Assembly: GCF_000772045.1 (NCBI RefSeq)
Contig: NZ_CP009754.1
Location: forward strand, 8,210,044-8,274,043
Origin: Streptomyces sp. CCM_MD2014
GTDB lineage: Bacteria > Actinomycetota > Actinomycetes > Streptomycetales > Streptomycetaceae
Direction of reading: 5' to 3'
Length of the DNA stretch: 64,000 nt
Shown here one piece after another: positions 1 to 9,296 of this stretch. A program made the translations under genes and the position numbers. Under the pieces are notes generated by a model, which was not told the origin of the DNA, ran no database searches, and saw nothing but the letters and a program-made list of their open reading frames with translations. Within the stretch, counting starts at the first letter, position 1, and each line of letters begins with the position of its first letter.

Positions 1-35
1 CGGCGGCGACCACGGGTGTCCGGTGCGCCGGCATA

Positions 36-1172
36 CTACGCCGGCGCCGACTCCGCGCCTGGACTCTGCGGCCGCAAGGGGGCCGTCCCGCGCGGATCAC
101 CGCCGTGGTCGGGCTTGCGATCACAGGCGGCCGACAGTCGCTGCAGGGTGTGCCGGAAGACGCCCGCGTCGATCTGGAACGGGCGACCGGGGAGAGGCGA
201 GGGCGGGTCGTCTCGGAGGAGTTCGGTGGGCAGGGCCTGCGGCGGAGGGTCTGCGGGCAGGTGAGGCTCGGGGAAGGCCAGCCACAGCCACACACCGAGC
301 GGCAGCGGGACCGGGTACGCCGAGGTGCCTCCCGCCGGGGCCCAGGGCTCCCCTGTCTGTGGATGCTCCGGTACGAGGAGGAGGTCCGCGTCCGTGTCGG
401 GAGCGGGCAGGTCCGGACCGGCCAGGGCGGCGTGCAGGGTCGGACCGTCCGTGGAAGGCAATGCGTCCAGGGCGCGTTGGAAGATCTCAGCGGTCAGACC
501 GTGCGGGACGGACACAGGCCGGCCTCCGGAGGCCGCGAGCAGGTGGGCGAGCGCCCGGCCGGCTGCCGCTTCCCACCGCGGGCTCCATGACCACCAGTGG
601 TACAGGCCGAGCCGCCGTCCTCCCCAGGAGGCGATCGGCTCGTACGGAGGTGTGCCCACCGCCGCGGCGGTCACGTCCGCCCAGGACAGCGGAGCGGGGG
701 TGGCATCGCCAACGGCGTGCGGGCGCACGGCGTCCGGGGCGAGCCACACCGCCTGCCAGAGCGAGCAGTCGTCGATCCTGCTTGCCACCGGCAGTCCGCA
801 CACCTCGCAGGCCATGTTGGGGCCGTCGGCTCCGTCGAGGCCGCAGCAGTAGCCGCTGCACTTCTCCGGGATCAGCACGGTGCCGCGAGTGTCCCCGGGG
901 GCGATGACGAACGAGTCGGTCACGTCGCCCGACAGCAGCCCGTCAGCCGACGCGTGGCCACCGCGGACGGCCTCGGCGTCCGGGGCGCCCTTCTCCCGGC
1001 TGCGCCATGCCGGCCCCCAGGGCTCCGACTCCACGGCAAACGTGCCAGGCTCCATGAGCACCGGGAGCTGGACCCCGTTCCCGTACACCTGATGAGCGTG
1101 AGCGGGCAGGGCGACTCGGGACAGCGGAGCGGTCAACTCGGCGCCGCAACCCGCACATACGAAGACGAACAC
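36..1172 (-). CDS. Cys-rich hypothetical protein
   Basis: A 378-residue protein that I cannot assign to a function. The N-terminus carries a CxxC pair (C6, C9). A second Cys cluster follows around residues 105-125 (C105, C109, C110 and a CEVC pair at 122-125), which would suit a zinc-ribbon fold. The rest is Pro/Trp-rich with no signal peptide or membrane span. It starts with ATG and has strong codon bias over its whole length, so it looks real. It stands alone, convergent with nothing obvious. A structural zinc protein is inferred from the Cys spacing only. Confidence 0.7.
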   Translation of the reverse strand: MFVFVCAGCGAELTAPLSRVALPAHAHQVYGNGVQLPVLMEPGTFAVESEPWGPAWRSREKGAPDAEAVRGGHASADGLLSGDVTDSFVIAPGDTRGTVLIPEKCSGYCCGLDGADGPNMACEVCGLPVASRIDDCSLWQAVWLAPDAVRPHAVGDATPAPLSWADVTAAAVGTPPYEPIASWGGRRLGLYHWWSWSPRWEAAAGRALAHLLAASGGRPVSVPHGLTAEIFQRALDALPSTDGPTLHAALAGPDLPAPDTDADLLLVPEHPQTGEPWAPAGGTSAYPVPLPLGVWLWLAFPEPHLPADPPPQALPTELLRDDPPSPLPGRPFQIDAGVFRHTLQRLSAACDRKPDHGGDPRGTAPLRPQSPGAESAPA

Positions 1173-1243
1173 ATGCCCTCCGGTCGGGAACGAGGGGCAT
1201 CTTCGCAGTAGGGCGAAGGAGAAGCCAACGAGATGCTGCCGGA

Positions 1244-1380
1244 GTGTCCTGCCTGAACGTCAACGAGTCGGCCGCTCGGCTGGGGGTGGTGGCCCCGACG
1301 ACCGTCAGCCTCATGGTCAGCGACCTGTCGCGGCCGGGCGTCCCGCAGCGCACCGCCGATACCGCCGACGGGCCGTCCGA
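1244..1380 (+). pseudogene. MarR-family regulator remnant (wHTH stub)
   Basis: The translation reads as the recognition-helix part of a MarR winged helix: an AARLGV helix followed by PTTVSLMVSDLSRPGV, then a wing-like stretch rich in D and R. Neither the N-terminal dimerisation helices nor the C-terminal half is present. The reading frame runs on without a stop into the tautomerase gene, so it could be misread as an N-terminal extension of that gene. I interpret it as a decayed regulator left upstream of the tautomerase. Confidence 0.55.
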
Positions 1381-1456
1381 TTCCGTGGACGAGGATTACT
1401 CCTTCCGGTTACCTTTGAAGACAAAGCCTTTGGGTCCAAAGGGAACTGGGTTCACC

Positions 1457-1837
1457 ATGCCGCATATGACCGTCCACCTTCCAGAGAGCAAGCTGACCGG
1501 GAACGAGCCCATGCTCGTCGCCGCCCTGACCGACGCTGTCGTCGACGTCTACGGCGAATGGGCCCGCGACCTCGTCGGCATCCGCCTCGCCGGAGTCCCC
1601 GCAGGCCGTTACGCACGGGGAGGCAAAGCCGTGGACGCTGCCGCCTCGGTGGTCCTGGGCGTCCGCACCGGCCTCTTCGACCGCCCCGACGCCGACCGGA
1701 TGACCACACGCCTCGGCGCCGCGCTCACCGACGCGATCACACGGGTCCTCGGTGATGATCTCCGCGCCGGCACGGTGGTCGAACTCGTGGCGTCACCGCC
1801 GGAACGCACCTTCGTCGGCGGCGCCCCCGCCGTGTGA
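1457..1837 (+). CDS. tautomerase-family protein (4-oxalocrotonate tautomerase-like)
   Basis: A 126-residue protein beginning MPHMTVHLPE, matching the beta-alpha-beta tautomerase fold in which the amino-terminal proline (Pro2 here, Pro1 after Met removal) is the catalytic base. The second half (TRLGAALTDAITRVLG, then a strand) repeats the same secondary-structure order, as in dimer-like, double-length tautomerases. The start at 1457 places Pro next to the initiator and is preceded by AAAGGGA. The longer open frame upstream is a MarR remnant. Substrate unknown. Confidence 0.75.
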   Translation: MPHMTVHLPESKLTGNEPMLVAALTDAVVDVYGEWARDLVGIRLAGVPAGRYARGGKAVDAAASVVLGVRTGLFDRPDADRMTTRLGAALTDAITRVLGDDLRAGTVVELVASPPERTFVGGAPAV

Positions 1838-2063
1838 CCTTTCGGCTGGACCACCTCGCGACCGGGCTGTACTCAGGATCAGCAGTGCCCGGGGTGGAAC
1901 GGTCTCCACCGCGTTTCCGCGTGGGCTTCGCAGGACTGCCCCCGACGTCTGGGCCGTCGTGCCGGGCACCGTAGGCGGCCCAGGCGGACCACTTCGTTGC
2001 TGAGCGTCAGGCGGAAAGCGTGACGGGTACGGGTGCGGGGACGGGGCGTGGTGGCGGGCGGCG

Positions 2064-3257
2064 TCACAGCAACGCGGCGATGCCCTCCCGGTTCTCCGGA
2101 AGCCCGGCCGCGCGGAACCACAACCGATTGCCGCCGATGCTGCCCGTCGCCTCGTCGGTGTCCACGAACGCCCGCAGCAGCGCGCGCTGGGCGGAGGTGA
2201 GCGAGTGGGCCGGGTCGTAGCCGCGGGAGAAGGCCCTGAACAGGATCGGCCCGCTCTCGTGGTCGACGACGGATCTGTGGCCGGCGGCCACCATGGCGAT
2301 GGCCACCGGTGCCACCTCCTCGAACGACGCCGCCAGATCCAGCGCGGAACGCAGCACGGTGAACCGGAACCACCCGTCGACCCCACGCAGCGGCTCCGGG
2401 AACCATCCGTCCGTCGTTCGGGGCTCCCGCTGCGCGTCGAGGAGCACGGCGAGAGCGCGGGGGCGGTCGACTCGGACGGGACCGAGCGCGGCGCAGACCC
2501 GTACGGCCGGGTCGATGTCGGCGAGCAGGTCGGAGGTGTCCATTCCCCAAAGACTCAGCGCCCGCGCCACTGCGGCCCGCTCCCTCCGGCCCGTCATGGT
2601 GCCCAGTCGCGCCCGCAGCAGCGCGGCGGCGCGCGGTACCCGTTCGGCAAGGGCCGGGGCCGAGAGAAGCGGCAGCGCGGCGCCGAGCGCGGACTCACAG
2701 ATCCGGGGGTCGCAGGAGGAGAGGAACGGCTCGACGGCGTCGTACAGGGCAGGACGAATGTCCCGGCACGCTCGCAGTGCGGCCAGCTCGTCGGGGTCGC
2801 GCTCGCCTCGCGTGTCCTCGTGCCAGGGCTGCCACTCCCAGTTGGCTCGGTCACGCGCCGGGTCCTCCCCGTAGGCAGCCGACTCGGCCACCTGGCCCAG
2901 CCAGTCGAGAAGGGCCGCCCGCAAGCTGCGCGGAGGCCCCTCGTCCCACGGGAAGTGTCCCTCGTGCTCGGAGAGGCACAGGGGATGGTCGAGGATCGCG
3001 GCGACGAACAGTGCCGCGGGCGCGGTGACCGTGTACAGAGAGCCCTGGTGCAGCACGCCCGTGTCCAACGCGGCCAACGCCCCGGACCGGACCGCGGCAT
3101 CCTCGTCCAGAAGGGAACACAGGGACACGGGTATGTCCTCTCCGGTGCCGTAGGCGTGCCGGTGACTAGCCCAGTCCGTCTCCGACAGCAGTTCCCGAGC
3201 CACGGCCGGCAACCCGCTCAGGATCCGCTTCATGCGGGCACTCCCACTGTCCGTCAT
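2064..3257 (-). CDS. hypothetical protein, helical-repeat-like
   Basis: A 397-residue soluble protein of mostly short amphipathic helices with recurring Leu/Ala patterns (for example RAALLRARLG and RALAVLLDAQ), suggesting HEAT- or ARM-like helical repeats. No catalytic motif is visible. I chose the ATG at 3257 (MTDSGSARMKRIL) because the 33 codons before it are Arg/Pro-rich with no start-like context. Similar proteins are common hypothetical products in Streptomyces. The function is unknown. Confidence 0.7.
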   Translation of the reverse strand: MTDSGSARMKRILSGLPAVARELLSETDWASHRHAYGTGEDIPVSLCSLLDEDAAVRSGALAALDTGVLHQGSLYTVTAPAALFVAAILDHPLCLSEHEGHFPWDEGPPRSLRAALLDWLGQVAESAAYGEDPARDRANWEWQPWHEDTRGERDPDELAALRACRDIRPALYDAVEPFLSSCDPRICESALGAALPLLSAPALAERVPRAAALLRARLGTMTGRRERAAVARALSLWGMDTSDLLADIDPAVRVCAALGPVRVDRPRALAVLLDAQREPRTTDGWFPEPLRGVDGWFRFTVLRSALDLAASFEEVAPVAIAMVAAGHRSVVDHESGPILFRAFSRGYDPAHSLTSAQRALLRAFVDTDEATGSIGGNRLWFRAAGLPENREGIAALL

Positions 3258-3692
3258 GCGTACAGCCTGCCAGCACCCACCGACAGCGCCCCCTCGGACG
3301 AGCAGCCGAGCCGGCGGGGTGACTACGGTCGGGTGCTGCGGACGGCCGGCGGACATGAGACCCGTCCGTACCCCGATGGCCTGTCAGTCAGGGCCCGCTG
3401 AGGACTGTGCCGAACAGAGGGAACAACCCTCGGACAAGACGGGAGGCGCTGAGGTGGGCCCAGCCGACCAGTCGGATGCGCCGCGCACGGTGGACGGCTT
3501 CGTCGAGAAGCACGGAGCCCGCAGGCGAAATGAGGCGGGCGGTGCGATCGTGCAGCCGCACACGAGATCCCGCATGGCCCTGCTCGGGGCTGCCTTGGCG
3601 GTTCGTCGTGCCCCGCACCATCTGGTCCGGCGCCATCAGCTTCGGCCTGGCCGCTTCTCTCAACTGAGGCCTGTGTCTTGGGGCAGCTTCGG
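3258..3692. other. gene-poor interval
   Basis: About 435 bases between two minus-strand genes. Open frames exist on both strands (for example minus 3388-3696), but none has a recognisable domain or a convincing ribosome-binding site. Some may be decayed coding DNA. I see no clear terminator. Confidence 0.4.
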
Positions 3693-4460
3693 TCACGCCC
3701 TCTTCACGGCGACCACCGTGTAGTTCTCTGCGTCCGGGTCGAAGGTGTTGGACTCCACTTCAAGACCGGCCGCTTGCAGCTGCGAGACGAGTTCCTCCTG
3801 CCGGAACGGCCAGCACGACAGCCTCTCGGAACGCGTCAGTACCGACCCGTCCGACGCCACCTGCGCCACAGCAATCTCCAGTCGGTGCTCTTCGTCCCAG
3901 CGCTGCTCGATCTGCCAGTTGTAGACGACGACCGCATCGCGTCCTTGACGCCGGACGAGTCGCTGCCCCACGTCCAGACGAGATCCACGCGCTCGTACGA
4001 GCTCCCAGGTGCGGGATGTGAGGACGAGGCGTCCGTCGCGACTCAAGAGCCGCGACATGGCGGTGAGCGCATCGAACCGAGCAGAGGCACCCTCGGCATG
4101 GGCGAGCGAGTTGCCCACGCAGAAGACCACATCGAAAGGCGGGGACCCGTCGAGAGTGTCGGACAGCTGGTCCCAGCTGACGCGCGCCGTGCGCAGCGGG
4201 ACACCGTGTTGCTCCGCGAGTCGACGGGTCCGGCGCACCATCGCAGCGCTCGCGTCCGTCGCCGTCACGTCCAGACCGAGCGCAGCCAGACCCACCGCCA
4301 GTTGCCCGGTGCCACACGCGCAGTCGAGCACGCGCGCTTGCGGGGGAAGCCGTTCGACCAGGTCGCCGAACGCGGCGACAGAGCCCGCGGGAGTCAGCTT
4401 CCCTTCTGGAATCAGCCACTCGTAAACCTCTGAGAGGGTCCCGTAACCGGCCACTGCCAT
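3693..4460 (-). CDS. class I SAM-dependent methyltransferase
   Basis: A 255-residue Rossmann methyltransferase. Motif I is VLDCACGTG (about residues 44-52), followed by an acidic ribose-binding position (VTATDAS), an FDVVFCVGNSL motif-IV segment and the strand-rich C-terminal tail. The overall order resembles glycine N-methyltransferase-like small-molecule enzymes. The start at the ATG (4460) begins MAVAGYGTLSEVYEWL. The longer frame upstream is Arg-rich and unlikely to be translated. It faces another methyltransferase gene (4772, plus strand) across about 310 bases. Substrate not predictable. Confidence 0.8.
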   Translation of the reverse strand: MAVAGYGTLSEVYEWLIPEGKLTPAGSVAAFGDLVERLPPQARVLDCACGTGQLAVGLAALGLDVTATDASAAMVRRTRRLAEQHGVPLRTARVSWDQLSDTLDGSPPFDVVFCVGNSLAHAEGASARFDALTAMSRLLSRDGRLVLTSRTWELVRARGSRLDVGQRLVRRQGRDAVVVYNWQIEQRWDEEHRLEIAVAQVASDGSVLTRSERLSCWPFRQEELVSQLQAAGLEVESNTFDPDAENYTVVAVKRA

Positions 4461-4771
4461 ACACCCCAACCGAACTCGACGACGTCCCAGGCGCACGTGC
4501 TCGTCCCAGAGAATCACCCCAACCCTTCGACGCACCACAGGTTTGGAACCCGCCCCCCGCCCGACGTGCGGGGATTCCCCTTGGGAGTCCAGAACGCGCG
4601 GGCGATTCGACCACCCACCCCCTCCGACCAGGTCGTGTCTCTTCGGCCAGCATCCGCGGCCGTTCCCGGGGGAGGCGGTGCGGCAGGCGAGGCCCTCGGC
4701 CGCTCGTGCGGCGGGTTGACAAGGCCGAAACGGGTTGCGACCGGGCGCATGATCGGATTGGGTGCGTGCTC

Positions 4772-5536
4772 GTGACCTCTGTGAACGATCTCGTACGTCC
4801 GGACCGCTATCCGCGCTCCTCGCAGTATGACCCCGCTTGGTTGCTCGACCTCGACATGGGTCCGAACCCGCTGTGGCTGTTGGAAGACCTCGCCCACGAT
4901 CTCGACCTGCGCCCGGGCATGCGAGTTCTCGACCTCGGCTCCGGCAAGGGTGCCACGTCGGTGTTCCTGGCCCGCGAGTACGGAGCTGAGGTCGTCGCGG
5001 CCGACCTGTGGACCGACCCCGGACAGACGGCTCAGGTGTTCGCCGGGGCGGGTGTCGGCGACCAGGTGGAGGCCGTGCGAGCGGAGGCGCACGCCCTGCC
5101 GTTCGAGGAACAGAGCTTCGACGCGATCGTCAGCGTGGACGCCTTCGAGTACTTCGGTACGGCGGACACGTATCTGCCCTACCTGCTGCGCTTCCTCAGG
5201 CCCGGGGGACAGTTGGGTATGGCGACTCCCGCCATGACACGGGAGATCCGTGAACTCGGGATGATCCCGTCCCACATCAAGGAAGTGGTCGGCTGGGAAG
5301 CGATCGCCTGGCATACGGCGGAGTGGTGGCGCTTCCATTGGGACATCACCGAGTTGGTGAAGGTCACGTCCGCGCGGCTGCAGCCGGACGCCTGGCAGGA
5401 CTGGCTGCTGTGGGCCCGGGCCGGCGCTGAGTACCAGCCCGACCGCCAGAGGGCAAACCAGCCCGTTATCGACATGCTCACCACAGACCGGGGAGAATTC
5501 CTCTCCTTCGCCCTGGTAACCGCGCGTAAAACCTGA
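4772..5536 (+). CDS. class I SAM-dependent methyltransferase
   Basis: A 254-residue methyltransferase with motif I VLDLGSGKGATSVFLA (about residues 52-67), the acidic residue in VVAADLW, and the FDAIVSVDAFEYFG segment, then FLRPGGQLG (post-IV). The family includes small-molecule and cyclopropane-fatty-acid-like methylases. The WHTAEWWRFHWD segment at about 175-187 probably lines the substrate pocket. I chose the GTG at 4772 (VTSVNDLVRPDRYP). An upstream GTG at 4706 would only add 22 atypical residues. Divergent from the methyltransferase at 3693-4460. Confidence 0.8.
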   Translation: MTSVNDLVRPDRYPRSSQYDPAWLLDLDMGPNPLWLLEDLAHDLDLRPGMRVLDLGSGKGATSVFLAREYGAEVVAADLWTDPGQTAQVFAGAGVGDQVEAVRAEAHALPFEEQSFDAIVSVDAFEYFGTADTYLPYLLRFLRPGGQLGMATPAMTREIRELGMIPSHIKEVVGWEAIAWHTAEWWRFHWDITELVKVTSARLQPDAWQDWLLWARAGAEYQPDRQRANQPVIDMLTTDRGEFLSFALVTARKT

Positions 5537-5681
5537 CCACACGCCGTGTCGACGTTCTTCTTTCCGGTCGTGATCGGAGAGGAGAGCCTGATGTCGTCCC
5601 GGAGACGTGAGCGAGTGGCGCGGTGGCGGCCCGCGGCGGACGTCGCCCGCCGGCGACCGTGCCGGCCCTCACCCGTCCGAG

Positions 5682-6071
5682 TCATCGGCGGGGAGTCCCC
5701 GGGTCGCGTCGGGAGCATGAGGCCGTCGACCCCGGGAGCCGCGAGCGATTGTCCGCGACCAGCCGGTACACGCCGCGGGCGGCCCACGACACGGGCGGCA
5801 CCATGAGTACCACGCCGAGCATTGTCCACGCACCGCCCGCGCTGAGCAGCAGTTTCGCAACGGCGCCGGAGCCGCCGTGGATCGTTCCCGCCGGTGTGAC
5901 CCACAGGGCCTCGTGCCGGGCCCGCTCTCGCGCGACCCCGAGCCCCGCGAGATCGGCCTGCTGCCAGGCGACGGTTTCGCAGTGCGGGCGAACTTTCCTC
6001 TCGATCCATCGCACCGCAGCGGTGCAGAAACCGCAGTCTCCGTCGAAGACGAGCACAGGCACGGTCCGCAT
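5682..6071 (-). CDS. DCC-family thiol-disulfide oxidoreductase (DUF393)
   Basis: A 129-residue thioredoxin-fold protein. It begins MRTVPVLVFDGDCGFC, the hallmark DxxCxxC of the DCC family, which gives the family its name. After it come the AVRWIERKV helix and a C-terminal YRLVADNRSRLPG segment typical of these proteins. A hydrophobic stretch (MLGVVLMVPPVSWAARGVY) lies near the end. The start at 6071 puts the motif at residues 10-16 as usual. Redox partner unknown. It lies downstream of the phosphatase gene on the same strand, 108 bases apart. Confidence 0.85.
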   Translation of the reverse strand: MRTVPVLVFDGDCGFCTAAVRWIERKVRPHCETVAWQQADLAGLGVARERARHEALWVTPAGTIHGGSGAVAKLLLSAGGAWTMLGVVLMVPPVSWAARGVYRLVADNRSRLPGSTASCSRRDPGTPRR

Positions 6072-6179
6072 GTATTCATGGTGCCCCACTCGCGCTCTTC
6101 GGGACTCGCACGCAGCCATCGAACGGTTCCCCCCTCGAAGAGGCTCACGGCGAGCGGGCAGCGTTGTGATCACCTCGGC

Positions 6180-7418
6180 TCAGCGGTCTGTACGCAGCGG
6201 GACGGGCCGAGCCGTCGCACTGAGCCGGGTATTGCGGCTGGGGCCGTGCCATTCCAGGCAGACGACCGTGGCGTCGTCGCCGAGTCGCCCGTCGTGGTGG
6301 TCGAGGACGGCCCGCATGAGACGGCGCAGTGTTTCGGGGACGGGGAAGCCGTCGGCGTGGTGGCGGATGATGAAGTCGGTGAACCGATGGAGACCGAACT
6401 CCGTGCCCTGCTTGTCGCGGGCCTCGGTGATGCCGTCGGTGTAGAGCAGGATCCGGTCGCCCGGTTCGAGCTGTTCCTCGCACAGGGTGGCGGTGATGCC
6501 GAGCCCGGCGCCCAGAGGATGGGCGGGCGGGCAGTCCAGAACGGTGGTCCAGCGCCCGGCGCGGATCAGCACTGGCGGGTGATGGCCTCGGTTGATCCAG
6601 GTCAGGAGACCAGTGGCGGCGTCGAGGTCGGCAAGCGTGGCGGTGACGAACGTCTCGTGACTGAAGTGATCGAGCAGAATGTCCTCCACTCGCTCACCGA
6701 GCGTGACCAGATCGACCCCCTGACGGCGCTGGTTCCGGCAGGCCGCCACCACCAGGTTGGCGGCCAGTCCGGCATGGCTGTTGTGCCCCATGGCGTCGAA
6801 GATGCCCAGGTGCACCTGGTCGCCGGCGAGGGCGTAGTCGAAGGCGTCCCCGCCGATCTCGTACGCCGGCTCCATGGCGGCGGAGATCACCACGTCCTTG
6901 TTGGCGAACGAGCGCGGAGGCATCAGGTTCCACTGCAATTCCGCCGCCACGTTCATCGTCTGGGTACGCGACAGCCGGGCGGCCGCGTCGCTGCTCGGCT
7001 GCTTACTGACGATCAGCATGCCCACCAGGGACGCGAGTGTCTGGAACTGCCCGAGGTCGGCACCGTCGTCGAGGCTCCCGCGCAGCAGACCCAACCGCTC
7101 GGTGCCGTCCAGCACCGGCACCCACCAGCGGGAGCGCTCGCCGTCGGCCACCAGCTGGGGCCGGAGACCGGCGTACACGCGACCCGGCAGTGTGCCTTCG
7201 ACCGAGTACAGCTCGCCGCCGTCCGCCGCATCGAGTCCGCGCCCGGTGACCTCCCGCAGGATCTCCTGGCGCAGATCGGCCAGGTAGAGGCGCACGTCGC
7301 GGATTCCGGCCGGGTCAGCATGGCGGGTGACCAGGGAGGGCAGCTGGTCGAAGCCGACCAGGTGGCTCTCGCCGAGAAGCCCCGTGAGCATTCTCGACGT
7401 GCGTTCGGACGCGTTCAT
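6180..7418 (-). CDS. SpoIIE/PP2C-type serine phosphatase
   Basis: A 412-residue protein. Residues ~1-190 form a sensor-like region (GAF-like, soluble) followed by a PP2C/SpoIIE phosphatase domain. It starts at AELQWNLMPPRSF, continues through the metal-binding EIGGDAFDYAL and LGIFDAMGHN motifs and LLYTDGITEAR, and ends GDDATVVCLEW. The metal-binding acidic residues are present. Proteins of this type dephosphorylate anti-anti-sigma factors in Streptomyces. No HATPase kinase domain is attached. The ATG at 7418 has a GAGAGGTGG ribosome site seven bases upstream. The target antagonist is not encoded nearby. Confidence 0.88.
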   Translation of the reverse strand: MNASERTSRMLTGLLGESHLVGFDQLPSLVTRHADPAGIRDVRLYLADLRQEILREVTGRGLDAADGGELYSVEGTLPGRVYAGLRPQLVADGERSRWWVPVLDGTERLGLLRGSLDDGADLGQFQTLASLVGMLIVSKQPSSDAAARLSRTQTMNVAAELQWNLMPPRSFANKDVVISAAMEPAYEIGGDAFDYALAGDQVHLGIFDAMGHNSHAGLAANLVVAACRNQRRQGVDLVTLGERVEDILLDHFSHETFVTATLADLDAATGLLTWINRGHHPPVLIRAGRWTTVLDCPPAHPLGAGLGITATLCEEQLEPGDRILLYTDGITEARDKQGTEFGLHRFTDFIIRHHADGFPVPETLRRLMRAVLDHHDGRLGDDATVVCLEWHGPSRNTRLSATARPVPLRTDR

Positions 7419-7753
7419 GCTCGCCACCTCTCGCTCGCGCAGAGTGCGCCGGTCGCCCTCCCAGCATCGCAGACGAGGACGCGTGAGGGTCGGGACGACG
7501 ACCGGCACCACGGCCCTCCGCGTGGGCGGGGCCGTAGTGTGACCAGCGGAGGCACGACGGCGCTTCGCGTCGGAGATCCGGGCCACGGTACGTGCCGGAG
7601 CGGTCATTCGCCGGGGAGCCCGGGGAGCAGCCGGTCGGCACCTCCGGGCCGGGCGGGGCCCCGGGTACCGCAGGTCCCGTCGCACCCGGACGACGGCGCA
7701 CGGACGGGCCGCCGGCACACCGTCCCGTCGTCGTCGAGGCCCGTCGCGAGGTC
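7419..7753. other. gene-free interval
   Basis: About 335 bases between the phosphatase promoter side and the end of the GH125 gene. Extended open frames read through it, but the composition is Arg/Pro-rich in every frame, with no domain. It probably carries the phosphatase promoter and the end of the mannan operon transcript. I could not pick out a clear hairpin. Confidence 0.4.
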
Positions 7754-9094
7754 CTACGACACCCGGCTCCGGGGAGCCCGCGAGGCGGACGGGGGAGTGG
7801 TCCACAAGGGGCGGGTGCCGAGTCCCGCGATGTCCAGGGCGAGTTCGGCGTACATCGCGTTGGCCCAGGAGAACCAGGGGCGGGTGAAGTGACTGGGATC
7901 GTCCTTGTGGAACGATTCGTGCATCTGCCCCGTACCCGCGTCGGTCGCGAGCAGCGTCCTGAGAGCGTCGATGCGCTCGGTTCTGACGTCACTGGTCAGA
8001 CCCCGTACGGCGATGGCGATCGGCCAGATGTGGTCATCCGGTGTGTGCGGGCTGCCGATGCCTTCGGCCGCCGTCCCCCGGCTCCAGGTGGGGTTCGCGG
8101 GTGAGAGGACGAACCGCCGTGTGGCGAGGTACACCGGGTCCGTGGTGGGAACGTTCGCGACGAGGGGCAGGGACAGCAGTCCGGGCATGTTGGCGTCGTC
8201 CATGAGCAGCGCGTTGCCGTTGCCGTCCACCTCGTAGGCGTAGACCGGCCCGAACTCGGGGTGCTGGACGGTGCCGTGCCGGACCGCGGCCGTCCGGAGT
8301 TCCGACGCCAGTTGGGCGGCGTCCTCGGCGAGTTCGTCGGCGTGGGCGTGACGGGACAGTTCGGCGACGCCGTCGAGAGCGGCGGCGGCACACAGGTTCG
8401 CGGGGACGTTGTACCCGTAGCGGCACGCGTCGTCGCTGGGACGGAACCCGCTCCAGGTCATGCCGGTTCGGCCGACCGGCGTTCCTCGTCCGGCGTTCGG
8501 CAGCGTGTCGCTGGACGGGCCGTTCCGGCGACGGAAGCGGTAGGCGGACAGACGCTCGTGGTCCTGCTCCGTACGCCACACCGTGATGACGGTGCGCGCG
8601 GTCCGCAGCGTCCGCGCGACGTGGTCGGTCCGTCCGGTCGCCGTCCAGAAGCGGTGGGCCAGCAGGAGGGGGAAGGCGAGGGAGTCGACTTCGTACTTCT
8701 GCTCCCACACCCAGGGGTCCTGGCACAGGTCGTCGGGATCGTGGGCCCGTCCGGAGGGCCCGTCGTTGAAGGCGTTGGCATAGGGGTCGCGGGCCATGCA
8801 GTCGAACTGCCGGTGGAGCACGGCGAGCAGGAGGTCCTGCAGGGCCGTGTCGTCCTGGGCGAGTGCCAGGTACGGCATCATCTGCGTGGAGGAGTCGCGC
8901 AGCCACATGGCGGGGATGTCGCCGGTCACGACGAAGGCGGTGCCGTCGGGCATCGGCCGGATCGTGCGGGCCAGGGTGTCGTCCAGGCAGCGCGTCAGCG
9001 TGCGGCCGAAGCGCGGGTCGCCGAGGTCGGCGTCGAGCCGGCGGACTGCCCGCCGGAGGGTCGGATGGTCCTTGACACTGGTGGGAAAGCCCAT
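7754..9094 (-). CDS. GH125 exo-alpha-1,6-mannosidase
   Basis: A 446-residue cytoplasmic protein of the metal-independent alpha-mannosidase family (GH125, formerly DUF1237). Hallmarks are TGDIPAMWLRDSSTQ (residues ~58-72), YEVDSLAFPLLLAHR, DDANMPGLLSLP and the C-terminal SFHKDDPSHFTRPWFSW. GH125 enzymes release mannose from non-reducing alpha-1,6 ends. There is no signal peptide, so it acts on imported oligosaccharides. I chose the ATG at 9094 (MGFPTSVKDHP) because AAAGG precedes it by eight bases. It lies 202 bases after the LacI gene, probably at the end of the minus-strand mannan operon. Confidence 0.9.
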   Translation of the reverse strand: MGFPTSVKDHPTLRRAVRRLDADLGDPRFGRTLTRCLDDTLARTIRPMPDGTAFVVTGDIPAMWLRDSSTQMMPYLALAQDDTALQDLLLAVLHRQFDCMARDPYANAFNDGPSGRAHDPDDLCQDPWVWEQKYEVDSLAFPLLLAHRFWTATGRTDHVARTLRTARTVITVWRTEQDHERLSAYRFRRRNGPSSDTLPNAGRGTPVGRTGMTWSGFRPSDDACRYGYNVPANLCAAAALDGVAELSRHAHADELAEDAAQLASELRTAAVRHGTVQHPEFGPVYAYEVDGNGNALLMDDANMPGLLSLPLVANVPTTDPVYLATRRFVLSPANPTWSRGTAAEGIGSPHTPDDHIWPIAIAVRGLTSDVRTERIDALRTLLATDAGTGQMHESFHKDDPSHFTRPWFSWANAMYAELALDIAGLGTRPLWTTPPSASRAPRSRVS

Positions 9095-9296
9095 GAGTCG
9101 GCCTTTCGGCGGTCGGCTGGTCATCGGTGCCCGCCTCGGCGGGCGGGGTGGTCGGGGCCGCGCACGGCCCGTGCGGGCGCCGTCTCGTCTGTGCGGCACG
9201 GGGTGAGGCGAAGGCAGGCCGTCCCATGGCGGGCGGCCTGCAGCGCGGCAACCGTGGCGGAGGAAAACGATCCGGCGGACGCTTCCCGACGAGCCG

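Noticed and set aside
5877..7892. Plus-strand open frame of 671 codons over the phosphatase
   Set aside because: It lies antisense to the SpoIIE-type phosphatase, which has clear metal-binding motifs. No protein-like features in this frame.
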